Notes under the pieces: model-generated
Told to the model about the DNA's origin: nothing
Seen by the model: the letters and a program-made list of their open reading frames with translations, nothing else
Database searches by the model: none
From: a virus
IMG/VR virus record: IMGVR_UViG_3300042885_000751
Span: 1 to 64,000 of that record
Strand: one strand, 5' to 3'
DNA length: 64,000 bases
Program-made: the position numbers and the translations under genes
Shown: positions 7,839 to 17,878 of the stretch, piece by piece
Position numbering within the stretch: position 1 is the stretch's first letter
How the letters are laid out: every line of letters begins with the position of its first letter

Positions 7839-10139
7839 ATGAATACATGTATAAAATGCGGATGTGATGATGCTTATCCTTCTTTACCTCCATGTCCAAC
7901 TCCAATAGATTGTCCTAATCCACAACCATGTGCAGAATTTTTTGATGCGCAATGTGTAAGATATACATTACCAGATATTATGTGTGGACTAAATATTGTT
8001 GTTGCACAAGATTCTTCAATTGCTGAGGCATTAGAAAGTATTGTATTGTTTTTTTGTACAAATTTTTCAAATAGTGTACAATCAGTAACGGGTTTAAATA
8101 CAGACAATACTGATCCACTTAATCCTATAGTTAAAGTTTCTGTAGATGGAATTACAATTACAGGTTTGGGTACACCAGCAAGTCCACTTATTGCTGTAGC
8201 AGGAGGTGTTGATGGTTCAGGAACACTCAATTATCTAGCAAAATGGACACCAGACGGAAATACATTAGGTAATAGTTTAATAAGAGATGATGGAACAACT
8301 ATTGGAATTGGAATAGCACCTTCTTCTAATGCACTTTTGTATGTTAGCAATGCCTCAAACAATGTAGCTGTTAGAATAGAACAATTATTAAATGCAACTA
8401 CTACAACAAATGGAGCTTATATTACTAACACTGGTATTAATACTGGAGAAAACAGAGGTTTAGAAATAAGTGTTAATAATTCAAGTTTAATAAATACTGG
8501 ACTTTTAACGGTAGTTACAGCAAATGCTCCTGCAACTGGTGTTGGTGGCCAATTTATAGTAACAGGTACTTCATTAAGTAAATATGCTTTACGATTACAG
8601 GATGGAACTGAAGGGTCAGGTAAGTTTTTAAAATCAATTACAGCAAATGGAGAAGCAAACTGGGCTAACATTACAGCAGCAGATGTTTCTGGAGTTGTAG
8701 GTGGATCTGGTACAGTTGATTATCTTGCTCGTTGGACACCAAGTGGTACTCAATTAGGTATAGGATTAATACGAGATGATGGAACTACAGTAGGTATAAA
8801 TACAGCACCTGTGAGTACAATTCAGCTACAAGTGCTTTCTTCTAAAACAAATGCGGTAGTAGGGATAACAAATAAAGCCACTGGAAATAATGTTGGTGTT
8901 TATGGAGAAGCCAACGGTGTTGGGGCTGGACAAAATAGTGGAGTCAGAGCTCTTGCTTCAGGAGGTACTGTTGTAAATATTGGTGTTTACGGAGAAGCAA
9001 ATGGTGCATCAGTTTCTGGGTATGGTGGTTCTTTTTATGCAATTAATGCAACAAGCACTAATATAGGTGTTATAGCTAGTGCAGGTGGAGGAACAACTGC
9101 TATTGGAGGTCAATTTAGTACAAGTGGAGCTGGTTCAAATTATTCACTAAAACTTTTAGATGGTAGTGAAGGTGTTGGAAAAGTATTGACTTGTATGACT
9201 GCAACTGGAGAAGCTAATTGGGTAACTCCTAGTGGAGGAGGAGTTTCAGGTTCTGGTATAAATAATTATGTAGCACGTTGGACTCCAGATGGTGCAACTT
9301 TAGGAACTGGTTTAATTAGAGATGATAATACTAGTGTTGGAATTGGTGCATCTCCTACAGCAAACTATAGATTACGTATTGAGACATCTACACAATTATA
9401 TGGTATGTATGCTAAAACAAGTTTAGCAGGTACAGGTAATCAAGTTGGTGTAGCTGGTTTTTCAGATGGTTTAAGTACGGGAGGTCAAAATGCAGGTGTT
9501 GTAGGATTAGCGTCAGGAAATACAAATATAAATATAGGAGGTAGTTTTTCTGCGCTTTCAGCAACTGTAGGTACAAATATAGGTGTTTATGCGCAAGTCC
9601 AATTTGGTGCTAATAATTATGCTGCTCAGTTAAGAGATGGAACAGAAGTTGTTGGAAGAGTTTTAACATGTATGACTGCTACTGGAGAAGCTAATTGGGC
9701 TACATTACCTACTATAGGGGGATTAACTTGGACTACCCTATCAGGAACTAACCCTTCAGCAACACTTGCAGCTAATAATGGATATCTTATTAAAAATACT
9801 ACAGGTGCATTTACATCTGTAACTCTTCCTTCATCAGGAGTAGTTGTAGGAGATATTATAAAAATCATTGCTACCGATGGTGGTGGTGGTTCTTTATCAA
9901 CATGGAGAATTTTAGAAGGTAGCGCAACAGATGTTATAATTTACTCTTTTTATGATATAACTACTGATTCTGAAATTACAGGTGTAAAAAATACTTCACC
10001 ATTATTAACTTTTGATGATAATGTAGCAGGATCATATACAATGTTTAGAAATCAATCTTTAACATTAACTTGTGTGGAAGTTTTAGGAGCAGGGTATGCT
10101 TGGAATGTAGAATTAGCAAATGGTAAAATGATTAGTTAA
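7839..10139 (+). CDS. repeat-containing tail/head fibre protein
   Basis: 766 residues, beginning 11 bases after the previous gene. A Cys-rich N-terminus (MNTCIKCGCDD, then an anchoring segment like that of the preceding protein) is followed by three long repeats. Each opens with a GSG-x-x-(N/D)-Y-(L/V)-A-(K/R)-W-T-P box and LIRDD-x-(T/S)-x-GI (residues about 126, 289 and 471). Each ends with an E-x-x-G-(K/R)-x-L...T-A-x-G-E-A-N-W box. The NY(L/V)A(K/R)WTP...GIG box is frequent in fibre proteins of Bacteroidetes phages. The C-terminal 130 residues differ and may be the receptor-binding tip. No S74 autoprotease domain is visible. The gene ends in a terminator. Confidence 0.75.
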   Translation: MNTCIKCGCDDAYPSLPPCPTPIDCPNPQPCAEFFDAQCVRYTLPDIMCGLNIVVAQDSSIAEALESIVLFFCTNFSNSVQSVTGLNTDNTDPLNPIVKVSVDGITITGLGTPASPLIAVAGGVDGSGTLNYLAKWTPDGNTLGNSLIRDDGTTIGIGIAPSSNALLYVSNASNNVAVRIEQLLNATTTTNGAYITNTGINTGENRGLEISVNNSSLINTGLLTVVTANAPATGVGGQFIVTGTSLSKYALRLQDGTEGSGKFLKSITANGEANWANITAADVSGVVGGSGTVDYLARWTPSGTQLGIGLIRDDGTTVGINTAPVSTIQLQVLSSKTNAVVGITNKATGNNVGVYGEANGVGAGQNSGVRALASGGTVVNIGVYGEANGASVSGYGGSFYAINATSTNIGVIASAGGGTTAIGGQFSTSGAGSNYSLKLLDGSEGVGKVLTCMTATGEANWVTPSGGGVSGSGINNYVARWTPDGATLGTGLIRDDNTSVGIGASPTANYRLRIETSTQLYGMYAKTSLAGTGNQVGVAGFSDGLSTGGQNAGVVGLASGNTNINIGGSFSALSATVGTNIGVYAQVQFGANNYAAQLRDGTEVVGRVLTCMTATGEANWATLPTIGGLTWTTLSGTNPSATLAANNGYLIKNTTGAFTSVTLPSSGVVVGDIIKIIATDGGGGSLSTWRILEGSATDVIIYSFYDITTDSEITGVKNTSPLLTFDDNVAGSYTMFRNQSLTLTCVEVLGAGYAWNVELANGKMIS
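9184..9700 (+). repeat. direct repeats inside the fibre gene
   Basis: The stretch TGTATGACTGCAACTGGAGA and its continuation AGCTAATTGGG (about 9194-9224) recurs almost exactly at about 9671-9701, with a single base difference over roughly 31 bases. It encodes the TATGEANW box. A more diverged third copy lies near 8635-8662. Near-identity at DNA level suggests recent duplication or recombination between the repeats. Confidence 0.7.
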
Positions 10140-10185
10140 TTTAAAAATATGTCGCAGTTTGTTGGTTTCTGTGGCTAACAACGAG

Positions 10186-10220
10186 ACCCCGGTATGTATT
10201 TTATTACCGGGGTTATTTTT
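10186..10220 (+). terminator. intrinsic terminator after the fibre genes
   Basis: A 9-bp stem, ACCCCGGTA (10186-10194) with TACCGGGGT (10205-10213), is followed by TATTTTTTA. It is unusually GC-rich for this genome. A weaker stem-loop (TTGTTGG with CTAACAA) lies just upstream at about 10159-10182. Confidence 0.9.
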
Positions 10221-10302
10221 TATATATGAGTTATATATATTATATTTGTTTAACTTGTAATTTTTATAAGTCTGAAAAATTTAGTATATTAATGTATAAG
10301 GT
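10221..10302 (+). promoter_or_regulatory. leader of the ring/muzzle gene block, candidate promoter
   Basis: The 82 bases between the terminator and the IHF-like gene are A/T-rich and must contain the start of a new transcription unit. TATATTTG at about 10240-10247 matches the Bacteroidetes -7 consensus TAnnTTTG, but I see no convincing -33 TTG partner. A GAAAAATTTAGTATATTAAT tract (10274-10299) resembles tracts before other transcription-unit heads and may be a phage-polymerase promoter. Confidence 0.35.
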
Positions 10303-10893
10303 ATGGAAAGTAAAATATTTAAGGGACCAGATGTAAAAGGTAAAAGATTTAGACAAGATGTATATCATGTATTAAATAGACAATTCTATAAAGCATTTAA
10401 AGAAAAGTATCCTAAATATAAGGATGTAAGTACTAAGGACCTATATAAAATATGTACAACATTCCATAACTTATTTTTTGAAACAGTAATTGAAACTAGG
10501 GATGGTGTAAAGTTACCAGAAAATTTAGGTAACATATTTATTGGTACATGTCAAACAAGTAAGTTTAGAAGAAACATTGATTTTGGCAAGTCAACAAAAT
10601 ATGGAGTAATAGTAACAAATACAAATTGGGATACAGATGGCAAGCTTGCTAAAATCTTTTATACTAATAATGCTACTAAGTATACTTTTAGTAATAGAGA
10701 GTGTTGGGCTTTTGCAGGATGTAGAAACTTTAAAAGAAGTGTAGCTAAAACATATTCAGAAAATTGGCCTATGTATATACAGGTTGATCCAATGAAAAAA
10801 ATACGTAAAATGTTTACTAAGTCTAGGCAAAAGGATTACGTTAAAAGTATTGAAAAAGAAAAGTTAAAAACATATAATGAATTTGATATATGA
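10303..10893 (+). CDS. IHF/HU-like tail ring subunit
   Basis: 196 residues. The segment DLYKICTTFHNLFFETVIET followed by RDGVKLPENLGNIFIGTC has the layout of the IHF/HU fold (a two-helix body followed by G-x-x-x-L-P-x-x-L-G-x-(I/F)). I recognise it as the IHF-like subunit conserved in the crAss-like tail block. In crAss-like phages such proteins sit in the tail hub region rather than acting as nucleoid proteins. The C-terminal tail is basic. It ends in TGA overlapping the next start (ATGA), indicating translational coupling with the ring protein that follows. Confidence 0.7.
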   Translation: MESKIFKGPDVKGKRFRQDVYHVLNRQFYKAFKEKYPKYKDVSTKDLYKICTTFHNLFFETVIETRDGVKLPENLGNIFIGTCQTSKFRRNIDFGKSTKYGVIVTNTNWDTDGKLAKIFYTNNATKYTFSNRECWAFAGCRNFKRSVAKTYSENWPMYIQVDPMKKIRKMFTKSRQKDYVKSIEKEKLKTYNEFDI

Positions 10894-11561
10894 CAACAAT
10901 TGGTGAAGCAATATCAAGAGTTAGGAATGCACTTAAAGCTGTAAAGGAGGATCCATTCTTAACTGATAGAACAATATATTTTGCAATATCAAAATATGGG
11001 AAATCTCTTTTAAAGAGAGAAGATAATCAGAATAGGTTAATGAAGATAAGCTCAATATTTTCTACTTTAACATTTGTTGAATTAATAGATGTAGATAAAG
11101 TAGAGGCAGGATGCTTTGGTATTACTTCTGGTTGTTATATAAAAAGAACTAAAGAAAGACTACCTAAGTTTTTTGATGGACTTAATGGGCCACTTATACG
11201 TACTGTATCTTCATTAGATACATCAGTAGAATTATTCAGAACTGATCCAGGTACATATTCTTCTATGACTAAAGTAAATAGTTTCAGATATAATACTAGA
11301 AAATATTTCTGGTATTTAGATGGTTATTTATATATGCCTAATGTTCCATGGGAAGCAATTAAAGTAGAAGGTATGTTTGAAGATACTATTACAGGATTTA
11401 CATGTGATACATCTCAAGAATGTAGATTCAGAAATGATGATCAATTAATGTTTCCAGATTACTTATTTGGTGAGATTGAACAATATGTATTAAAAGAATT
11501 AACTATGTCTATTAATGTACCTGCAAATGGTCCTGATGATAGTCAAAACTCATTAAGATAA
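10890..11561 (+). CDS. crAss-like tail ring protein
   Basis: 223 residues overlapping both neighbours (ATGA at its start, TAATG at its end). It begins TIGEAISRVRNALKAVKEDP, then FLTDRTIYFAISKYGKSLLK, VELIDVDKVEAGCFGI and KYFWYLDGYLYMPNVPWEAI. I recognise this order of motifs from the conserved protein next to the IHF-like gene in crAss-like phages. There it forms one of the stacked rings between portal and muzzle. No enzyme motif is present. The assignment rests on recalled family similarity plus conserved gene order; the exact ring number cannot be assigned. Confidence 0.7.
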   Translation: MTTIGEAISRVRNALKAVKEDPFLTDRTIYFAISKYGKSLLKREDNQNRLMKISSIFSTLTFVELIDVDKVEAGCFGITSGCYIKRTKERLPKFFDGLNGPLIRTVSSLDTSVELFRTDPGTYSSMTKVNSFRYNTRKYFWYLDGYLYMPNVPWEAIKVEGMFEDTITGFTCDTSQECRFRNDDQLMFPDYLFGEIEQYVLKELTMSINVPANGPDDSQNSLR

Positions 11562-12577
11562 TGGACTTTAACTATACTCTCAAATTCCGTACATTTGACC
11601 AATTACTGGAAGATGTTACTATTGACTTAAATACATATGCTCTTGAAAATTTAATTGAGCCTCAACAACTAATTAAAGTTGCAAAAAGAGTAACATATGA
11701 TTTAGGTCTTAGAATCAATATGACCAAAGAAGCTATATTAGAAGTAGAACATCATAAGATAAAATTACCTGATGATTTTTACACTATGAACTTTGGGTCA
11801 ATATGTGGATCATTTAGACAAAATGTAGGTTATCAATCTGGAGGTACTACTACTATGGAAGTACCTTATACTGAAGTACCAAGTACAATAGATATATGTG
11901 CCCCTCCTACAGTTAATTGTAGCACTTGTAATGCTAATCCATGTAATCATACTGTTGCTTGTGCAAATAGTACATTTAATAATACTCCTATATTAGTTCC
12001 ACAATATGATCCTAATAATCCATTTGGTAATACTTGTGTAAGACCAAGAGTATTTTCTAATTGTAAAGGTGAAGCATTTGAATTAATTCAAGTATTACCT
12101 ACTGGAGAAACAAGAACATATGAATCACTTATTCCTTTGAGGTTTAGATCTTCAAGAGAAATAGAATGTGATTGCCCTAATCTTTATCTTAATGCACCTA
12201 ATGAAGCATGGATTAAAGATGGTTTCTTACATACTACATTTGATTGTGGTAAAGTATATATTAATTATCAAGGAACACTAGAAGATGATAATGGTAACTT
12301 ATTAGTTCCAGATCATGATGAGATTAATGAGTATTATGAATATGCTGTAAAGCAAAGAATATTTGAAAACTTATATCTTAATGGTGAAGATGTAGTACAG
12401 AAATTACAACTCATAGAACAAAGATTAAAAGCTGCAAGAAATTATGCTTTATCAATTGTTAATACACCTAACTTTGCAGAGATGAAAGGATTATGGATGG
12501 CTAACAGAAGAGCACAATATTCTAAATACTATGACATGTTTAAAAGTTTTAACTATAACAGTATGCGGATATTATAA
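11561..12577 (+). CDS. crAss-like tail tubular/ring protein
   Basis: 338 residues, start overlapping the previous stop (TAATG). The N-terminus MDFNYTLKFRTFDQLLEDVT, the helix LIKVAKRVTYDLGLRINMTK and the strand IKLPDDFYTMNFGSICG match my memory of the crAss-like tail tubular protein, a gp4/gp11-type adaptor. An inserted Cys-rich loop (CAPPTVNCSTCNANPCNHTV) occupies about residues 111-135. The C-terminal 100 residues are helical. It would form a ring of the tail barrel and connect the IHF/ring proteins with the muzzle protein encoded directly downstream. Confidence 0.75.
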   Translation: MDFNYTLKFRTFDQLLEDVTIDLNTYALENLIEPQQLIKVAKRVTYDLGLRINMTKEAILEVEHHKIKLPDDFYTMNFGSICGSFRQNVGYQSGGTTTMEVPYTEVPSTIDICAPPTVNCSTCNANPCNHTVACANSTFNNTPILVPQYDPNNPFGNTCVRPRVFSNCKGEAFELIQVLPTGETRTYESLIPLRFRSSREIECDCPNLYLNAPNEAWIKDGFLHTTFDCGKVYINYQGTLEDDNGNLLVPDHDEINEYYEYAVKQRIFENLYLNGEDVVQKLQLIEQRLKAARNYALSIVNTPNFAEMKGLWMANRRAQYSKYYDMFKSFNYNSMRIL

Positions 12578-12589
12578 TATTATTATGTT

Positions 12590-15500
12590 ATGGCAAAGAA
12601 AAATATACAAGATACAGGTCAAAATAAAACAAATACCTTTATAAAGGGATTAAATAAAGATTCAGATCCTACATTTGTAAGTGAGGGCATGTGGACTCAT
12701 GCGCGTAATGCAGTTAACAATACATTAGAAGGTAATGTTGGTACATTATCAAATGAAACATCAAATGTATTTTGTGCAGAAGCAGGAGCAACTTTAGGTG
12801 GTAAAAAATATATTATAGGTGCAATACATTTATATAGTGATAAATGGATTCTTTTTACTGTAGCACATCCATCATCAGGAGTTGGTGCAGCTACTGGACA
12901 TGAAATAGGATTATTTGAAGAAGATACCTGTAGATATAGAATTATTGTACAGGATACATGTTTAAATTTTGATAAACAATTTTTAATTACTGGTGCATCA
13001 AGAGAAAAAGAAGATTGCTCATGGTCTGTATATTTTGCTGATGGTAATAATCCTGATAGATATTTAAATGTTGGGGATGATGCTTTATGGCCATCTTCTG
13101 ATTATATATGGATTGGTAATAATACATATGCAAATGGATCAGGTGTAAATATTCAATGGCCAGGAGTTCAATGGGATCAAGAATGTAAAGATGAAAACGG
13201 TATAGTAGTTCCAGCTCCAGGTGGTTATATTCCTGTAGGATGTATTATATGTAAAGATTTAACAACATTAAATTGTGAAGCCTTAAGACTTGCAAGATTA
13301 ATGAATACTCCAACTATTCAAGTTGAACCAGGTGTTGGTGGAGGTGTATTAAGAAATGGATCATACTTTGCAACTCTTGCGTATACTATTAAAGGTCAAA
13401 GAGTTACAGATTATTTTTCACCAAGTAATACTCAACCAATTTGGAATGTTAATGATGTACAAGGATCTATTGATATATTAATTACAGCTGACTCAACACA
13501 TTTTGATGAATTTGAATTAGTAGTAGTACAAATAATTAATCAAGGAGCAGTAGCAAAAAGAATAGGTTTATATTCTACAAATACTTCTGTAGTACATTTA
13601 GATCAGATTAAAGATGATTTAATAACTATTCCAATTGAATTTCTTCCTTTAAGAACTCCGGTGTATGAAACATCAGATCAAATTACTGAGGTTAATACAT
13701 ACTTATTAAGAATTGCACCAAGATCTAAATTTGATTTTAACTATCAACCTTTAGCTAATCAAATAAGATCACAATGGGTATCAGTAGAGTATCCAGCAGA
13801 TTATTATGTAAAAGGAGGAAGTAATACAAGTTACTTAAGAGATGAAGTATATGCTTTCTTTATCAGATGGGTGTATAGTACTGGAGATAAATCTTCTTCA
13901 TATCATATTCCTGGACGTGCTCCAACACAATACGGAGCAACCTTTGAAACAGATCCTGCAACAGGTATAGATGTTTTAGATACAACTGATAGAGTATTTG
14001 AAGTATATAATACAGCAACTTTAGGTGGCTTGCCTCCTGTAACAACATTACCTGATGGAGGCATAATTAAAGCTCAAGGTAGAATGGGATACTGGGAATC
14101 AACAGAAAAATATCCAGATAATAGAGATGATATATGGAATGCATCATCACAATGTTGGTCAGGTACAACTGATCCTCAATTTGATTTATGTGCCAAACCA
14201 ATAAGACATCATAAATTTCCTGATAACATTACTCAAGGTTCACTTTTAACTAATCATTATTCTCAAGGTGGTAATGGTATTAGATTAATGGGTGTAAACT
14301 TTACTAATATATTTTTACCAAAAGATAATGATGGTAATGATATACCAGGAATAGTAGGTTATGAAATACTAAGAGGATCTAGAGAAGGTAATAGAAGCAT
14401 TATTGCTAAAGGTATGGTAAATAACATGCGCACCTATGACATTAAAGGTAACAGTGCTGGAAACAGAATTGGTTTATATCCTAATTATCCTTTTAATACT
14501 ATTACACCACTTTCAAGTTTATTAGGTGGAAATGTTTCAGGTGTTAATGATCCATATATTAGATTGACAAATAGCAATGATCAAATTGTAGATCAAATAA
14601 TACCAACTAATTTAATGACTTTTCATTCACCAGATACTAATTTTAGAAATCCTTATTTATCTGTTACTGAATTAAAAATATATGGTAGTTTAAGAGGTAC
14701 TTCAATACAGTATTTTCAAGAACCCAATAATCATCCAAAATTTAAACTGTTAGCTGATATAGCAGTAGCTGCAGGGATATTAGCCGGTGTTATTGAAGTT
14801 GCATTACAACAAGGAGGTAAATGGACAATTAATGAAAATACAAGTACTCCAGGTACTGGTGCTGGAGATATTGTTGGAGCTGTATCACGTACAGCTGGAG
14901 GTATTTTTCAACCAATAAAAAGTGCTTATGATGCTACAGTTTCAGCTTATTTGACATCAGGTGGATTTTTACTTGATTCAGTTAATCCAATTGGTGATCC
15001 AATTTATCAACTTTTTAATATCCCATATCAAGCTGCTGCTGGAGTTGCTGCTGCTGCTGGAGCAATTAGTATTAATGGTAAAAGTTATACAAAAGATATA
15101 CCTAAATATAAATACGCAGGTCCTTTTGGTATTGCTAATTTTATTCAACAATCATTTTTCTATTTTTCAGAAGGAGCAAATACAACAATTAGATTAATAT
15201 ATGCATTAATACCATATAGACAATATGCATTACAAGCTATTGCAGAAGGTTATTATAGTAGTTTTGCTGCACCAATTGCAGGTAATAGACAAAGATTTAA
15301 TATTGAGGATAGTTTATATTTAAAAAATAATATTCAAAGTATTAAACCTTTTAGTGGGATTAGTTATATAATTAATAATCTTCAAAGACAGACAACTGTT
15401 ACTTTAAGAACTACTAATAACTTAAATCAAAATTTTGGACCTGATTTTATTACAGATCCTTCTTCTCCTACAGGATTAGCTGATACTTCACTTGTAACAT

Positions 15501-17878
15501 TAGGTACTGCTATACAAGCAGGTATAGGTTTACCAGTTAATATGACATCAGGTAAAACTAATGAATTTAATCTTAATATTGCAAGTCATTATGTTGGTAT
15601 AAAAGTTAGATTAAAAAATCAATATGGTCAACTTGATTCTCTTAAACAAATACCTATTACACCAGCAGAACAAAAATTAAATTATAATAATCAAAACATA
15701 CCAGTAGTATTTAGTAGTTTCTGGTGTACTATTAGTACTCCTTATGGTACTGCAGCTAAATTAGTTACTTTAGAAGTAATAACTCAAACCCCAGTATTAT
15801 TTGGAGGAGATGTTTATGTAAATAGATATACTGAAAAGAATAACATGTTCTTTTTCTATGATTGGTTATATGGTCAACCTGATGGTTATGAATATAATTA
15901 TATTTTAAAACATATGATTGCTGAACCAAGGTTCTGGGCTAATAGTGCAGAATATGATGTAGGTGATCTTACACCAGGTTCAATTGCAGATTTACTTGAT
16001 CCACCTCCTGGAACAGGACTTTTACCAACAGGTTTTTATAATTTAGATTACTATGTAGGTGACTTACGTAAATATGATTATAATCAAGATCAACCAACAG
16101 GTTCTCCAGATAAATATCCTGGAATCTTTGGTGCTAAAGATTCATATTTTTATTTAGCTAATTCTTCAGTAAGAGATTTCTTTGTTGAGTCAGATGTAAT
16201 AGTAGATTTTAGACAACCTGGTTTAGAAACTTGGCAAAAAAATTATGATGTAAATACATATACCAATTTACCAGAAATGTTTAATATGGACCCTAATACA
16301 ATAACACTGGGTAACTATTATGCATATGACTATTCATTAAGTATATCTAAAGTATTTACACAATATTTTTCACAAGGTAATCTTCAATCAAGATATTATG
16401 ATCCTAATGTATCTCAGTTATGTTATACTTACTATCCTGATAGAGTAGTATATTCATTACCACAACAAAATGAATCATCAAAAGATTCATGGTTTGTATA
16501 TTTAGTAAATAACTATAAAGAATTTAAAAATAGAATTACTAGTATAAAACCTTATGCTAAGACTGGTATGTTTATTACATTCCAAAATGCTAGTCCATTA
16601 ATGTATCAAGGTGTAGATACTCTTACAACTGAGTTGGGTACCAAACTTACTATAGGTGATGGTGGTTTATTTGCTAACCCTCCTCAGAATGTTACTATAT
16701 CAGATGTACAGTATGAGTATGGTTCTTCTCAAAATAAATTTGGTGTTATTGGAACTCCTGCTGGCATGTATTATATGTCTCAAAATCAAGGAAGAGTATT
16801 TTCATTTACTCAAAATTTAACAGAAATATCTCAAGCAGGTATGAAATGGTGGTTTAGTTTATTCTTACCATATAAACTTACTGAAGATTTTCCAGAATAT
16901 CCACATACAGATAATCCTGTAGCAGGTATTGGTACTCAAGCAGTATATGATAATTATAACGGTGTTATATATTTCTGTAAAAAAGATTATAAACTAAGAC
17001 CTGAATATATAGGTAAAGTAGTATATGTTTCTTATGGTGATTATTTCTTAGTAAATGGTTCAGCAAAAGTAGAATTAGGTAATCCACTTATATTTGAAAA
17101 TGCTTCATGGACCACAAGTTTTGACCCTAAAAATCAACATTGGATATCTTTCCATGACTGGCATCCAGATTTTGTATTACCAGCAAGACAATATTTTGCA
17201 ACAACTAAAGGAGGTAAGGTATGGAAACATAATGCAGTATGTAACAGTTACTGTAATTTCTATGGTGTTCAACATCCATTTGAAGTTGAAATACCCCTTA
17301 TTACGGGACAAACAGTTACCACTCTAAAATCTATAGAGTATATACTTGAATGCTATAAGAATCATTCTAATAACTGTGTAGATCAATTCCATGTGTTAGA
17401 TTATAATTTTGATAAAGCAGTAATATTTAATTCAGAACAAGTATCAGGATACTTAAATCTTAATATTTTTCCTAAGAATAATATTACTCTAGCTAATACA
17501 TATCCAATTATTAATCCTACATCTATAGATATATTATTCTCTAAAGAAGAAAATAAATATAGATTTAATCAATTCTGGGATATAACAAGAAATAGAGGTG
17601 AGTTTCCAGTTGGATCTAATTATCCTCCAACAGGACCATTAGTTCCTGGTACTACAGTATTAGCAGGAAGTTATGATCAAGAATCAATATGGGTAACACA
17701 GTCTAATGGATATATAAAAACATTAACTCCAACAAATTTGAATTATAATAAAACAGAGCTACAAAGAAAAAAATTCAGAAATTATTTAAATTTTTTATAT
17801 TTAAGCAGAACTGATTCAAAAGATGTTAATATGATTATTAAATTGAGTAATAGTAAAAATCAAATATCACTAAGATAA
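12590..17878 (+). CDS. tail muzzle (tail stabilisation) protein
   Basis: 1762 residues. The N-terminus FIKGLNKDSDPTFVSEGMWT followed by HARNAVNNTLEGNVGTLSNE is the hallmark of the crAss-like stabilisation protein, whose N-terminal part resembles P22 gp10. The rest is mostly beta-rich, with many Y-x-x-R/P and N-rich loops. A hydrophobic Ala/Gly-rich patch lies near residues 722-745 (ADIAVAAGILAGVIEVAL), with further Ala-rich stretches to about 830. These may be a channel or membrane-contacting loop. In crAss-like phages this protein forms the distal end of the barrel-shaped tail and holds back cargo proteins. It follows the ring genes and its stop overlaps the start of the first cargo gene (TAATG). 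Confidence 0.8.
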   Translation: MAKKNIQDTGQNKTNTFIKGLNKDSDPTFVSEGMWTHARNAVNNTLEGNVGTLSNETSNVFCAEAGATLGGKKYIIGAIHLYSDKWILFTVAHPSSGVGAATGHEIGLFEEDTCRYRIIVQDTCLNFDKQFLITGASREKEDCSWSVYFADGNNPDRYLNVGDDALWPSSDYIWIGNNTYANGSGVNIQWPGVQWDQECKDENGIVVPAPGGYIPVGCIICKDLTTLNCEALRLARLMNTPTIQVEPGVGGGVLRNGSYFATLAYTIKGQRVTDYFSPSNTQPIWNVNDVQGSIDILITADSTHFDEFELVVVQIINQGAVAKRIGLYSTNTSVVHLDQIKDDLITIPIEFLPLRTPVYETSDQITEVNTYLLRIAPRSKFDFNYQPLANQIRSQWVSVEYPADYYVKGGSNTSYLRDEVYAFFIRWVYSTGDKSSSYHIPGRAPTQYGATFETDPATGIDVLDTTDRVFEVYNTATLGGLPPVTTLPDGGIIKAQGRMGYWESTEKYPDNRDDIWNASSQCWSGTTDPQFDLCAKPIRHHKFPDNITQGSLLTNHYSQGGNGIRLMGVNFTNIFLPKDNDGNDIPGIVGYEILRGSREGNRSIIAKGMVNNMRTYDIKGNSAGNRIGLYPNYPFNTITPLSSLLGGNVSGVNDPYIRLTNSNDQIVDQIIPTNLMTFHSPDTNFRNPYLSVTELKIYGSLRGTSIQYFQEPNNHPKFKLLADIAVAAGILAGVIEVALQQGGKWTINENTSTPGTGAGDIVGAVSRTAGGIFQPIKSAYDATVSAYLTSGGFLLDSVNPIGDPIYQLFNIPYQAAAGVAAAAGAISINGKSYTKDIPKYKYAGPFGIANFIQQSFFYFSEGANTTIRLIYALIPYRQYALQAIAEGYYSSFAAPIAGNRQRFNIEDSLYLKNNIQSIKPFSGISYIINNLQRQTTVTLRTTNNLNQNFGPDFITDPSSPTGLADTSLVTLGTAIQAGIGLPVNMTSGKTNEFNLNIASHYVGIKVRLKNQYGQLDSLKQIPITPAEQKLNYNNQNIPVVFSSFWCTISTPYGTAAKLVTLEVITQTPVLFGGDVYVNRYTEKNNMFFFYDWLYGQPDGYEYNYILKHMIAEPRFWANSAEYDVGDLTPGSIADLLDPPPGTGLLPTGFYNLDYYVGDLRKYDYNQDQPTGSPDKYPGIFGAKDSYFYLANSSVRDFFVESDVIVDFRQPGLETWQKNYDVNTYTNLPEMFNMDPNTITLGNYYAYDYSLSISKVFTQYFSQGNLQSRYYDPNVSQLCYTYYPDRVVYSLPQQNESSKDSWFVYLVNNYKEFKNRITSIKPYAKTGMFITFQNASPLMYQGVDTLTTELGTKLTIGDGGLFANPPQNVTISDVQYEYGSSQNKFGVIGTPAGMYYMSQNQGRVFSFTQNLTEISQAGMKWWFSLFLPYKLTEDFPEYPHTDNPVAGIGTQAVYDNYNGVIYFCKKDYKLRPEYIGKVVYVSYGDYFLVNGSAKVELGNPLIFENASWTTSFDPKNQHWISFHDWHPDFVLPARQYFATTKGGKVWKHNAVCNSYCNFYGVQHPFEVEIPLITGQTVTTLKSIEYILECYKNHSNNCVDQFHVLDYNFDKAVIFNSEQVSGYLNLNIFPKNNITLANTYPIINPTSIDILFSKEENKYRFNQFWDITRNRGEFPVGSNYPPTGPLVPGTTVLAGSYDQESIWVTQSNGYIKTLTPTNLNYNKTELQRKKFRNYLNFLYLSRTDSKDVNMIIKLSNSKNQISLR

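Noticed and set aside
7048-9868. Open frames on the - strand opposite the fibre genes
   Set aside because: Composition mirrors the Thr/Gly/Val-rich sense strand; no start context or motif supports them.
10159-10182. A small stem-loop TTGTTGG/CTAACAA as a regulatory RNA
   Set aside because: Short stem with a wobble pair, just before a much stronger terminator; not enough to claim a function.
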